64,000 nucleotides of DNA from Parus major. Taxonomy: Eukaryota > Chordata > Aves > Passeriformes > Paridae. The stretch is from positions 37,909,466-37,973,465 of the forward strand of contig NC_031773.1 in assembly GCF_001522545.3 (NCBI RefSeq), written 5' to 3'. Shown here piece by piece: positions 39,724-47,950 of this stretch. Under the pieces are notes generated by a model that did no database searches, was not told the origin of the DNA, and saw nothing but the letters and a program-made list of their open reading frames with translations. The translations under genes and the position numbers were made by a program. The stretch's first letter is position 1; the number at the start of each line of letters is the position of its first letter.

Positions 39724-42700
39724 AAACTATAACTATTCTTTTTGTAAATATAGTGCTAGAATTGTACATGTCACAGAGCTGGTGGCACCTGTTCTTGTGA
39801 CTGACCATCATAGGAGACTTGTAATGACATCAGAATTGCTATGCTACAGAGAACTGTTTCACTGCTAGAGATGTTGCCTTTTAGTGTCACAGGGATACTA
39901 TCAGCAGAAAATAAAATACTTCTGGCTAAATATTTGCTAGTTAGCAATGCAGACATATGCTAGTAAAATCTGTATGGTGCATTTATGGTTTTATCTAAAT
40001 AAATATGTTTGTTTACATGATCATTCTCTCTCTGTTATTAGGGGTAAACTCCATAAAACTTTTGTTGATATGCCTGGATATGTATCTCTCAGGCAGTTAA
40101 AGAAATCTGTGTGTGCCCTGTCAGAGCTATGAAGAAACAAGCACTTTTTTAGCTGAAGCTTCTGCAGTTTCTCTCCTGACAGATACGTATGTGAAGTGTC
40201 CCATATTTTCTCATGCCCATGTCACTGACTGAAGAAGGGGTGTTTAATATGTATTCCAAACTCAACAAATAAAGCAATCCAGAATATTGCAGCTTTAAGT
40301 AGAGTTATTTTTTAAAGCTCTATTAGTGGCTTGTATCAATATACTTTCACAGAACTTCTCCAGTATTACCAATAGTATTATGCACAGTTTAAACAGAAAA
40401 GCATTTTTATTCAGATTCTCATGACTGAAGTCCTTTGAGTTTTATCTTTTTACAGAAACTAAAGATCTGTGTGTCTGATAATTCATCTGTGCATGTGTGG
40501 GTGTGTATGGCTGTTAGAGAAAGAGACACCTGTAATAATGCAGTTTCCTGTATCATAGTGTGTATGCACAAATTTTGTAGAGATATTTAATCCTTAGAAA
40601 TGTTAAAAGCTAAATGCTAAATGTATTTATAGTACAGAATATAGTGTTTAATAGACCGAATATTATTTTACTGAGGTGCTTGTATTATGTAAAAGGTAAG
40701 GTCTGGATACCATGCAGAGCTATATACATTTGATGACAATAATATATAGCTTTTTTTATTAGTTACCAGCGTATTATTAAGCTGAACTGTTTTCTGATTG
40801 TGTAGACAATGATTATTTACCTGAAAACAGAGTATTAATGGAAAGCATGAGTTGTATTTGTTATATTTGCTTTTCTTATTTCTCTCTGCTCTTTTCAATT
40901 TAAGGTTGCCTTTGCCTCCTGGAGCCTTCTCAGGCCTTTGGGAAAATCAAGAAACATTTCAGAAGTTATATTTCCAAAAATTTCCAGTAAGAATTATGAA
41001 ATCAATTCTTTAAGCTTCTGGTAATACTTCAAAACTGAAATGATAATAGATTTAATCTGGGAAACAGTTTACGATAAATTGTCATAATTTCAGTGGAGAT
41101 CTTTGATACGTATATAAAAATTCTTTTTCACCTATAATTTCAGCTCTTGAGTATGCTGGTTTTTTTTTAAGATCTGAAACAGAAGAAGTACACCATAAGC
41201 TTTTGAGCCAAAAAGTCATTTCATGTCATTTAATCTAAGCTGTAAGCCTGCAACCTTGCACTAGCACAGCTTCAAATGCACTCCTCCTGTTGGCCTGCAG
41301 CCATTCTAACTTGGTACCCCTCCAAAACACACACTGGTCCACTGTGCACCTGAATACACTGGGGGCTCTTTGCTGCATTAGTTATGTTTCCTTGTCAGAT
41401 GAACTATCCAAGGACTGGCTTACTGTGTTCCTTGCAAGTAGGTAGATTTGCCTTATACAAATGTTGAAAATAGAAGATTTGGCTCAATGAAAGTAAATGA
41501 CTGAGTTGTCACACAAATTATTTTTAGTGTGCAATTGCATCATGATGACAGCGTATGTTTGGGTACAGCAAACAGGAATATCTTTAGGAGCAATTTGACA
41601 GCTGTCATTATATTGCAGCAATTCCATTCTCCTTGTGTAGATCCAGGCAACATCCTTCTCCAAGCTGTCAGGGATCAAAGTAAGCAGAGTTGGAAAAATG
41701 TCAGGATTTATCTATTTTTTTCTGTTCTGTATCAATAAAGACAACAAAACTTTTCCCTTTCTGGAAAGGGAGCTGCACAGGATAATATGATATAAAAACA
41801 GTGACAAATATTACAGAAATAAATCTTTCAAACACCAAAAACTTACATAATTTGAAACAGATTTATTTTTTTGTATTTTTGCATTTCATGGTAAATTTAT
41901 GAATATTCCTAGTACTCTTTCTGACTTTATTTTTCATTGTGTTATATTTAGGGATATTATGATACTATGGATGCTGGTTATATGGATGAGGATGGATATC
42001 TGTATGTCCTGTCTCGAGCTGATGATGTGATCAATGTTGCCGGGCACAGAATTTCAGCAGGTGCGATTGAAGAGGTTAGCATTGCCTGACAACAAAATAG
42101 AAGAGTGAAAGATGAATAAAGCAAGCTGAGACTGAAAATCCCATATTTCATCACATCTCAAAATCTCACACAGGAAGATCCCTCATTTTCTTTCTGCTTG
42201 TTTTGTTTGCATTTCCATTTGTACTTTTACCTAAACATTTCTGTTTCATGTTCTTCCTATTAAGATGCTTTCCAGAAACATAACAAATTTAGTCAATAAT
42301 AAGCAGTTTATACCATGGGATTGGTAAGGGAGGCATAATTTAGTATTTGAAGGTGGAGTTAAGGGGCAGTGTGGTAGAGTGGGAAGCATACCTTTTTGCT
42401 CAAATAATGTATTTATTTGGGAATACATTAGGATAGTGTAGTGTCAGTGTGACAAGTAGTTTCACCAGCTACTGTAGTTACTTAGGGGTAGAAACCTTTT
42501 TCCTAAAATGCAATGCTCAGTGTTGGCTGATACTTTTTTTTTTTCAGACATTCACATTTAGCGGTTTTTCTTGATTGGAAGACTTCATCATTTTTTGACA
42601 GCTGTTTTGTCTCTTATTGTATGAGCAGTGCTAAATGAACAATGAAAATTTCTGTAAAAAACCCTGCTGTTAAATTGAAAGTCATTAATGTAATACCCAT

Positions 42701-45700
42701 GCAACTCCAAAAAGTTGAAAACAGCCAAGTTCATAATAGTGTCTGAATTTCATATCATTGTTCACTCACCTTTCTGGAGTCACTGTGATTGATTGCCAGT
42801 TACAAATTTCCCTGATGACATATCAATTGCTTATTCAGGGAGTATAGGAAAAGGTGTGCTGTGCATGTACAAGAGAAAAATAGGCTTTTAAGAACTCTTC
42901 ATTTAACTGTTCACTGAATCAGAAACTAATCTGTGAGTCATTTTTTGTTTTATAATGTCTGTTAGTCTAGTGACTATTTTATTTTGATGGCTAGAAAACT
43001 TTGAAGAGAATAGAAGAAATTCTGATTACACAGAAGTGAATGATTTCACATAAACATTAATCCATCAAGGACTGGTCAGCCAGGGAGTTGAAATAGCTGC
43101 TGTCCTGACTTGGGTCTATGAGATATAAAGGTACTTTCAGTCTGCTTAAACCTCTTTTCCTTAGAAGTAGTTTTTTGTGTTCCCTTACTAAAGCACAGCA
43201 GGAATCTCATCCCCATCCCTTACTGCTCTACTACTCATGGGCCGAGCTGGGCATTTTCTTTGCTTCAGAGTCTGAAGCTGCTGTAACAAATGATTAATTG
43301 AATCACCTTCTCTGCTGTATTACCTTTGGATCCATCATACTGAGCTTCTCAGTATCTCTGTTTTCTCTCCCTGCTCATTAGGTCTTTCCCCCAGAAACAC
43401 ATGTTTCATTGCTGTGACATTCTAGAAGCTTTTCTATTCACCTTTTGAATAAAGCTAGAAACCAAGAGTGATGTTAATGCATGCACAGCAAATTGCTGGT
43501 TAAATGGGAAAGTGTTAAGAAGACCACAACTAGGTCCTTAGTAAGATCAGTAAATACAGAATTAGAGGTCCATAGCATCATTAAGTAATTGACAGTCACC
43601 TTGCTGAGCACATATGTTATCTACATTTACATTACAGCTGCATTACAAATTTAACAAGTTTTTCCTTAGTGCTTTTACTAAGTGTTCTAGCTCTGTTATA
43701 TTCCACACAGTAAGTTTCTTTGTCTAATGTATCTGTTAATACTATTGGAGCTCTATGTTTACTGCAATGCAGCAGATATTACAGTTTACTTGGCCAGTCA
43801 GTGAGTGGTGGCCATTATGGGAACCTCATCTTGTGTGTTGATCCACCCCTGTCTTTGGTCTGTAAATCTGTAGTGTTCCTTCTTGACCCTTCCTGAAAGA
43901 AAAAACAAACCCACAGCTTAATCAAATCTTGACTATCTGAGGCAACAGACTTGAAACTGAGAACTGAGGAATTTATCATGAGAAATCCCTTTTCCCTGAT
44001 CCACTGATGTTTCTGTCTGCCGCCACATTTGCCATCCATCCTTGTGCCCAGTAATCATACTAGGAAAAACCATTTCACTTCCTCAAGTTTTTTATTACTT
44101 TAAACAATTTTTAAATGTCTAGTGCTGTTTCTGTTCTTTTCAGTTGTTTAACAAAGTTTGATAATTCTAAAATTAGTATTCACTAATTACTAATTTCAGT
44201 CATTTGAAGTTAGCATTTGAAAAGTCAAAGACATATTAATAGAACTTTGGATAATCTGAAGAAAAATACTACAATAACTACACTATTCCAGCTACCCATA
44301 AGACTTATGAATAAGTGACAGACTGGAATGACAAAACCAAAATACAACAAAACAATCTGGCAACATTTAAGTCTTCATCTTAGGAGTCTTGTTGATGCCT
44401 GGTAGGTAATTATATTTGATGGTAATGCCAGTTTACTGTAAATCTTTTTTCTGTATTCCTGTGGAAATCCTGTATTTAATGTGGTTGTTGACTCAATAGT
44501 CAACTTTCCATAATTCATTTTCTTTTTCTTTCCTGTTTTTGCCTTTTTGGTATTTTTGGTTATATATGCCTATCAGGTTTTTGTAGTCAAGAAGATAGAG
44601 CAGGAAAAAATGGAAATTTATAGCAGGAAATGTAATGCATTACTGAGGTTCTGGCCTGTAAGTGACCAAAGTGCATTAAATGTATGTGATGCATTGAAAG
44701 CCTGTAGGGATTTGGACTTCCATAAGATTAATTCCTATATGATTTGTCAGTGTAGATACAATGACTTTTGGACAAAGTAGGCTGCACCTGAATTTAAATG
44801 CATTTGTGTATATTCAGCTTCTTGAAGCAGGCTTTTCTGCCCTTCTGATTCTGGGATAAGCCCAGTGCACTCTTCTATATTTAGCTTGTCCACATTCTAT
44901 CTAATTAAAATTATTATATGAATTATATATATATTTGTATATATAATTATAAAAAATAATATAAAATTATAATTAGAAATAATCCAGTTATAAAAGCTGT
45001 GCATAAATGGTCACACTTCTGTACTTGGATAGAGCGTGCATCTACTGTTAGGTCAGTGATTTCCATTTGCCTTTTTTCTGTCATGGGGCATTTCTAGGAT
45101 CATAGTTTGTGAAATGAGTATAGCTTCTGACAAAGTGGGTTAGAAACACATTGAGTGGTCTTATTTTGCTAAAAACTACTTGGTGTGTGTTGTACTGACC
45201 ATGACACATGGAGTCAGTTTCTCCTTCCTGTTTTCACTATAAAGCCTAAGGATGGTGAAATCTGTTTTGAAGATGTGTTATCGTAGACCCTTTGAATTGT
45301 TCCATCCCTCATCAGTTTCATAAACAGGTCATACAAGAGCCTCCCTTTTGTTAATTGGAACAACAGTGATTCAGCTTTCCCGTCTTTCAGGTTTTTTTCC
45401 TTTCTCATTCTCACACCACTGTATGAGTAACTAATGCCAATGTGGTATTCCTACTTAATAAAAACAACCAAAAGGTGTCTTTATTCCTAAAACTTAGTCA
45501 TCCCACTGCCTTGATTTTGGCAACACAGTATGTGAAGTTCAGTTATTAGCAAGCACATAGCCCTTGTATGCACAGATAAATTCCAAGCATAATCGCATTA
45601 TGTGGTTTCTGTGTAGGGTCAAGTTAGGTCCTCCTTGTGGTCGAATCCAGAGGACTGAAAAATGCTGAAGGCACTGTTGACAGCAAAATGTCCCAAGGCA

Positions 45701-47227
45701 CATTGAAAAGAGCCAGTTGCTTTGGAAGAGGATTCACAACTAGTGGTATCTTAAAGCCAGCTTTGTCTGTCTTGGTATGTGCTGAAACATCTTGGTGACT
45801 GTTTTTCAGCTGGCTAATTGGAAGCTTACTATTTCTTTTAACCTAAAAAAGAGTTTGATACATGTTATCAATGTGATGAGGCTCTGATTTAATTCCCTTT
45901 TTTATCCCAGGAAACAGAGACCTAATGTTTCCAAGAGAGTGAGCTGACCTAGGCTGGCTGCAAGCTGTGCCTGCACATGTATTTGGCCTTGGTTGAAACT
46001 ATGCTTTTACAGCAACAAAGAATGAAAAAATAAGAGTCAGAGAAAATGAACCAGTAGGATGCTATATGTCTGTAGTAAGAGTGTTTCTGTGGTTTTGGTC
46101 CTTACTCCCTGCATTTAAATCCCATGTTACCCATGTTAGACAAATGTTATTTGTTCCAGCAGAGATCTCACTAACAAAACCAAAGACGTTATACTCTCAC
46201 AAAGCTGTAAGGAAATTCCCTGTGGTTTGTTCAATATTTCTGTTTTGTGCTGATAAAGCTTTTATTTCTTCCATTTGTTTGAAAAGTATACATGAGTATA
46301 TATGAAAATATACATACATGTACGTCTTCAACATGTAATTGGAATCCTGAGGTGTATGCACTGACCTTTTGCTGTTAAAATATAAGAAGTCTAAAAAGTT
46401 TTTTGACCATACCATACCATACCATACCATACCATACCATACCATACCATACCATACCATACCATACCATACCATTTTTTTCACTAAAATTTTATCTATT
46501 ATTATTTCAATTGTTTTCTTTTCCATCCCTCAGTGTATCCTCTTCCATCCTGCTGTGGCAGACTGTGCTGTTGTGGGCCAGGAGGATCCTTTAAAAGGAC
46601 ATGTTCCATTTGCCCTGTGTGTACTGAGACAAGGTGAGAACTCACTGATAACTGATGTCACTAACACTTGCAAAAGTCTCAGAAAAGATAAAGGATTTTA
46701 CCTTCTTCACTAGGTGTAAAGACACAAGAGAGTAAGATTTTGAAAGAGATTGTTGAGCGGGTTCGGACCAACATTGGTCCAGTAGCAGCTTTCCAGAAGG
46801 GGATGTTTGTGACACAGCTGCCAAAAACACGCTCTGGCAAGATTCCACGTTCTGCTCTCTCTGCACTCATCAGTGGAAAGCCATACAAGGTAAGTTAGAG
46901 ATGTTTGCTTTAATAAATTAGGTACACATGCACATCCAAAGGTAGAACATGGTGGTTTTGATTCTCTTGACGGTTCTGCAACTGGTTCATGACTTCAGGT
47001 AGTACTTTGTTTTATTTCTGTTGCAAATTATCCAAAAGATTTTCATGTTTCAAAACTTTACAGATACCTTTTTCTTGATTGCTTTTGAAGTTTAAATTTA
47101 GAAGAATCTCTGAATGAAATTCTTACCTCCTATCACATGCTACTGTGTTCTTCCTTTTCAGGTAACACCAACCATTGAAGATGCTAGTGTGTTTAAACAC
47201 ATTGAAGAATTGCTAAAGAAAAATTAA
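1423..47227 (+). CDS. ACSS3: ACSS3, acyl-CoA synthetase short-chain family member 3 (3' eleven exons, spliced; partial)
   Basis: The spliced exons give 379 codons plus TAA, matching the C-terminal 55% of the roughly 686-residue vertebrate enzyme. The family activates short-chain acids, chiefly propionate, to acyl-CoA in the mitochondrial matrix through an acyl-AMP intermediate. Visible in order: the glycine that follows the P-loop motif TSGTTGxPK (that motif lies upstream of the window), [11 protein letters not shown], the core motif HWWQTESGS, the [16 protein letters not shown] segment, the hinge [15 protein letters not shown], and the lid motif [12 protein letters not shown] with the conserved catalytic lysine of acyl/acetyl-CoA synthetases. 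All phases join and no frameshift or internal stop was found. The first six or so exons (human numbering, from memory), the promoter and the mitochondrial targeting peptide lie before base 1. The gene converges on PPFIA2. Coordinates are coding extent and include introns; exons are listed separately. Confidence 0.97.
1504..1604 (+). other. ACSS3: ACSS3 101-bp intron with tandemly duplicated donor
   Basis: A short intron whose first 38 bases are two perfect copies of a 19-base unit (gtaattctatttaaatgta at 1504-1522 and 1523-1541), so the gtaatt splice donor occurs twice. Confidence 0.9.
1605..1700 (+). CDS. ACSS3: ACSS3 exon ([16 protein letters not shown]...)
   Basis: 96 bp, 32 codons, acceptor ttttag and donor gtatga. 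It encodes [20 protein letters not shown] through NTTVLYE, the segment typical of acetyl/propionyl-CoA synthetases just after the P-loop. The intron separating it from the previous exon is only 101 bp. Confidence 0.96.
4770..4930 (-). repeat. Possible highly diverged CR1/L3-type LINE fragment
   Basis: The passage on an incomplete retelling of the common 'tied to a number of copies, first X then Y' LINE tail (tattgatgcaaat...gaactgatctctgcagaaatcc...attctgaattcaatt) resembles old CR1/L3 relics in word order only. Orientation is uncertain. Confidence 0.2.
7541..7579. repeat. Three-arm inverted repeat (competing hairpins)
   Basis: Arm 1 CCCAACCC (7541-7548), arm 2 GGGTTGGG (7558-7565) and arm 3 CCAACCCA (7572-7579). 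Arm 2 can pair perfectly over 8 bp with arm 1, or, shifted by one base, with arm 3. Intronic; function unknown. Confidence 0.6.
8164..8315 (+). CDS. ACSS3: ACSS3 exon ([16 protein letters not shown]...)
   Basis: 152 bp (50 codons plus two bases), acceptor ccatag and donor gtgaag. It encodes [20 protein letters not shown], then [20 protein letters not shown], the TAIR(A/M) region conserved in ACS enzymes. It ends in phase 2 and the next exon completes an arginine. Confidence 0.96.
8765..8960 (+). repeat. MIR-family SINE relic (sense orientation)
   Basis: The order 'cccctgtgaggtgag ... attatctgtattttgcagatggg ... ctgaggcacagagagattaa ... aaagtc' follows the MIR core and 3' region (ctatgaggtag, attttacagatgagg, ctgaggcacagagaggtta) with scattered changes and small indels. 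MIR elements are old amniote SINEs, so this copy predates bird diversification. Confidence 0.7.
11489..11522 (+). repeat. TATG/TGTA simple repeat
   Basis: Imperfect run of tatg and tgta units inside the 8316-13010 intron. It produces a spurious plus-strand frame rich in YMYVYM. Confidence 0.75.
13011..13114 (+). CDS. ACSS3: ACSS3 exon ([14 protein letters not shown]...HWWQT)
   Basis: 104 bp, acceptor tttaaag and donor gtgagt. It encodes [18 protein letters not shown] and [11 protein letters not shown], the end of the adenylation core. HWWQT is the start of the adenine-contacting motif (WWQTETG in most ACS enzymes). Confidence 0.96.
14366..14386. repeat. (AT)n microsatellite
   Basis: About ten AT dinucleotides in the 13115-28136 intron. 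Confidence 0.85.
14816..15120 (-). mobile_element. CR1 LINE 3' fragment, antisense
   Basis: Reverse-complement CR1 tail: 'ctcatttagttcagtctcccttctcaagcagggtcagag', 'ggatcctgtccaattttgagtatct', 'ccctcacagtaaac' and 'gggcaccactgagaa' follow the order of the CR1 3' region read backwards. The decay suggests an old copy. It is interrupted at about 15.12 kb by unrelated sequence. Confidence 0.75.
15120..15616 (+). mobile_element. Inserted avian interspersed repeat between CR1 segments (class uncertain)
   Basis: Begins near 'gccaatccctgacagctccaaagatgg', passes a TATA-like 'aaatatttaaaaaaataaaa', then 'gtgagagaaacagctctgcagacaccaaggtcagtg', and becomes a GC-rich stretch with repeated 'gcagcccatg' and 'gctggagcagg' words. 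This word order is familiar from a dispersed avian repeat, possibly the 5' region of a CR1 subfamily or an LTR; I cannot decide which. Frames of 164 and 133 codons on the minus strand here are repeat-derived. Confidence 0.5.
15617..15920 (-). mobile_element. CR1 LINE fragment, antisense (continuation)
   Basis: Order 'tttccagcagttctttgtctttcttgaac', 'actccagacgtggcctcactagggctgagtagaggg', 'gatcacctcgctcagccttctggtcac', 'ctggccataagggcattgtgggcttatggtcaccttgtc' and 'ccaggactcccaggtcctgg' is the CR1 reverse-transcriptase C-terminal region read antisense. It follows the 14816-15120 fragment in the element's own order, with about 150 consensus bases missing between them. Confidence 0.8.
17405..17505 (+). 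repeat. Degenerate MIR-type SINE relic
   Basis: 'caccctgtgaagtaaatacagttatcccagtctc...aaagaaagacaaatatcctgccccaagctatccagtaagcc' parallels the MIR order (accctatgaggtag, attatcccc, cttgcccaaggtcac, agctagtaag). More diverged than the copy near 8.85 kb. Confidence 0.45.
17517..17558. repeat. (ATTT)n microsatellite
   Basis: About ten perfect ATTT units, followed by a T-rich tail to about 17572. Confidence 0.95.
20056..20182. repeat. Two A-tracts flanking A/T-rich sequence
   Basis: Poly-A runs at about 20059-20073 and 20164-20182 with an A/T-rich stretch between them. They resemble retroposon tails, but no SINE or LINE body was recognised upstream. Confidence 0.5.
24264..24317 (+). repeat. Tandem duplication with 29-bp period
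   Basis: 'ttcattaatatgttaattatt' occurs at 24264 and again at 24293; the copies differ only near the end. Intronic. Confidence 0.75.
26640..27992 (+). mobile_element. CR1 LINE remnant, sense, internally deleted
   Basis: The 5' part (about 26640-27270) follows the CR1 ORF2 endonuclease end and linker: 'gcattgatgacaactttcttacacaggtagtggaggatccc', 'gatgtgaaggttgagggcagccttggctgtagtgaccat', 'ggacttcaggagagctaac', 'gcatcctgatgagcaagac'. From about 27280 it jumps to the end of the reverse-transcriptase region; one frame reads [17 protein letters not shown]. It then runs through the 3' UTR (gttcagcctggagaag; cactggcacaggctccccaggg; ctctcaggcacatggtgtgacttctt; gggagtcccttccaactc) to the terminal attctatg-type unit near 27980. 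Most of the reverse-transcriptase domain is missing and the frames are broken, so it is dead. It ends about 145 bp before an ACSS3 exon. Confidence 0.88.
28137..28232 (+). CDS. ACSS3: ACSS3 exon ([16 protein letters not shown]...)
   Basis: 96 bp, acceptor taatag and donor gtaaga. The first two bases complete a glutamate, giving WWQTESGS across the junction, where ETGS is the more usual spelling. It continues [20 protein letters not shown] and ends PGYN. It lies only about 145 bp after the end of a CR1 LINE copy. Confidence 0.95.
28233..31097 (+). other. ACSS3: ACSS3 intron, 2.9 kb
   Basis: AT-rich sequence with no recognised repeat or open frame of note. Confidence 0.6.
31098..31161 (+). CDS. 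ACSS3: ACSS3 exon ([22 protein letters not shown])
   Basis: 64 bp, acceptor tttacag and donor gtaaga. It encodes [20 protein letters not shown] with split codons at both ends (V and K). This is the short beta-strand-rich exon before the LPLPPG segment. Confidence 0.95.
32400..32540. other. Isolated GC-rich patch in ACSS3 intron
   Basis: About 140 bases clearly richer in G and C, with several CpG (gctgcgggtg, agtgcggcgctaac, gttgccgagctg), bordered by AT-rich intron on both sides. No coding potential or known repeat recognised. Confidence 0.4.
35078..35094. repeat. Poly-T tract
   Basis: About 17 T in the 31162-40904 intron. Confidence 0.85.
39640..39723. repeat. Compound (TC)n(TA)n microsatellite with ambiguous base
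   Basis: About 20 TC units followed by about 16 TA units. The base at 39668 is N, so the array was not fully resolved in the assembly or is heterozygous. Confidence 0.95.
40905..40986 (+). CDS. ACSS3: ACSS3 exon ([16 protein letters not shown]...)
   Basis: 82 bp, acceptor atttaag and donor gtaaga. It encodes [20 protein letters not shown] then LYFQKFP. The opening base completes the lysine of IVVK. Confidence 0.96.
40987..41951 (+). other. ACSS3: ACSS3 intron, 965 bp
   Basis: Non-coding; no recognised repeat. Confidence 0.6.
41952..42074 (+). CDS. ACSS3: ACSS3 exon (motif A7 / hinge exon)
   Basis: 123 bp, 41 codons, acceptor atttag and donor gttagc. It encodes [20 protein letters not shown] then [20 protein letters not shown]. 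It carries the aspartate that contacts the ribose hydroxyls in this superfamily and the hinge (SRADD) around which the C-terminal domain rotates between the adenylation and thioesterification steps. Confidence 0.97.
44900..44990. repeat. A/T-rich low-complexity, partly palindromic
   Basis: aattatatatatat ... atatataatt arms around a short spacer inside the 42075-46533 intron. Confidence 0.6.
46406..46475. repeat. (ACCAT)14 pentanucleotide array
   Basis: Fourteen uninterrupted ACCAT units, 70 bp. They create spurious frames on both strands (YHTIP repeats on plus, WYGMV repeats on minus). The array ends 58 bp before an ACSS3 exon. Confidence 0.98.
46534..46633 (+). CDS. ACSS3: ACSS3 exon ([19 protein letters not shown]...)
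   Basis: 100 bp, acceptor ccctcag and donor gtgaga. It encodes [20 protein letters not shown] then [13 protein letters not shown], the start of the C-terminal lid domain. It lies 58 bp downstream of an (ACCAT)14 array and only 80 bp upstream of the next exon. Confidence 0.96.
46634..46713 (+). other. ACSS3: ACSS3 80-bp intron
   Basis: Donor gtgaga, acceptor cactag. Close to the minimum length for efficient splicing in vertebrates. Confidence 0.9.
46714..46889 (+). CDS. ACSS3: ACSS3 exon (catalytic-lysine exon)
   Basis: 176 bp, acceptor cactag and donor gtaagt. It encodes the lid with [16 protein letters not shown], then [16 protein letters not shown] and [12 protein letters not shown]. The lysine of RSGKIPR is the position needed for adenylate formation (motif A10) and is the target of reversible acylation in related ACS enzymes. 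Confidence 0.97.
47162..47227 (+). CDS. ACSS3: ACSS3 terminal coding exon and stop
   Basis: Acceptor ccttttcag, then [21 protein letters not shown] and TAA. The ending resembles the human C-terminus (STIEDPSIFGHVEEML, from memory). The 3' UTR follows directly. Confidence 0.95.
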   Translation, partial: VTPTIEDASVFKHIEELLKKN

Positions 47228-47950
47228 ATGTGATAATAATACTACATAATAACAAGCATTTCAGTTATTAAAGTATACAAAGAAGGTTTTTTTTGTTAAG
47301 AATGCCACATTTTAAAAACAAGTAGTGATTTGGGACTAAATGTTTTTACAGCAGAAACATTACTTTGTTCTTTAACCATCTTGCCAAAGCCACTGAGATA
47401 TAGTAAAGTCTCTGCATGCTGTCAATATGTGCTGGTTATTAAGATGGCTAAGAATTGCAAATAGAGTTCATACATTGCTGTAGCCTTAAAGGGAAGGAGT
47501 AATTGGATTATCCATTTTACATGGTGTGATGTAACCTTACATTTCAATCTGTTATTTTGTAATATGACCAGTAACTTTTGTTTGGCTGAAGGAGCTTACA
47601 AAAGGTAAATATTGAACAGAGGAGAACAAAAAAGGAATTCAATTGTGAAAATTGTTGCAGGCATCAGTTGTTCTTACTTGTAAATTATAAGCTCTTGTGT
47701 TTTAGATTTTTCTAAAATTAAAAATTTTAAGATTAGTTCTCTTGATTCCATTTTCTTTTTTTTTTTCCCAAGTCTTTCTGCTATAAATTAGATTGCTATG
47801 TTGTTTTTTTTTTACTCAATCACTTTCTGAAGAGTCTTTTTTGTAAAATGATAAATAATTTCTGTGAAATCTGTTAAAATATTGATTTGTCCACAGTAGT
47901 ATTCAGGAAACCCGTTGTATATTAAATAAAAGCAGGCATTTACCCTTTGA
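47228..47950 (+). other. ACSS3: ACSS3 3' untranslated region (approximate end)
   Basis: AT-rich non-coding sequence between the stop codon and the first strong AATAAA at 47925. An earlier ATTAAA at 47267-47272 could give a very short 3' UTR. The end is inferred from the signal only. Confidence 0.6.
47925..47930 (+). promoter_or_regulatory. ACSS3: Probable ACSS3 polyadenylation signal AATAAA
   Basis: Canonical hexamer about 0.7 kb after the stop, followed within 35-45 bases by a T-rich and GT-containing tract (47961-47980), the expected downstream element. Confidence 0.6.

Larger units (their letters stand above)
31162..40904 (+). other. ACSS3: ACSS3 intron, 9.7 kb
   Basis: Mostly AT-rich. 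It contains an isolated GC-rich patch at 32400-32540, a T-tract at about 35078-35094, an A/T palindromic stretch at 35220-35300 and a TC/TA microsatellite with an ambiguous base at 39640-39723. The 126-codon frame at 37917-38297 has no recognised relative and is probably chance. Confidence 0.6.
42075..46533 (+). other. ACSS3: ACSS3 intron, 4.5 kb
   Basis: Non-coding. It contains an A/T-rich palindromic patch at 44900-44990 and the (ACCAT)14 array at 46406-46475. Nothing else recognised. Confidence 0.6.

Noticed and set aside
46197..46713. Frames encoding WYGMV or YHTIP repeats
   Set aside because: Both are translations of the (ACCAT)n array; the real exon starts at 46534 in a different frame.
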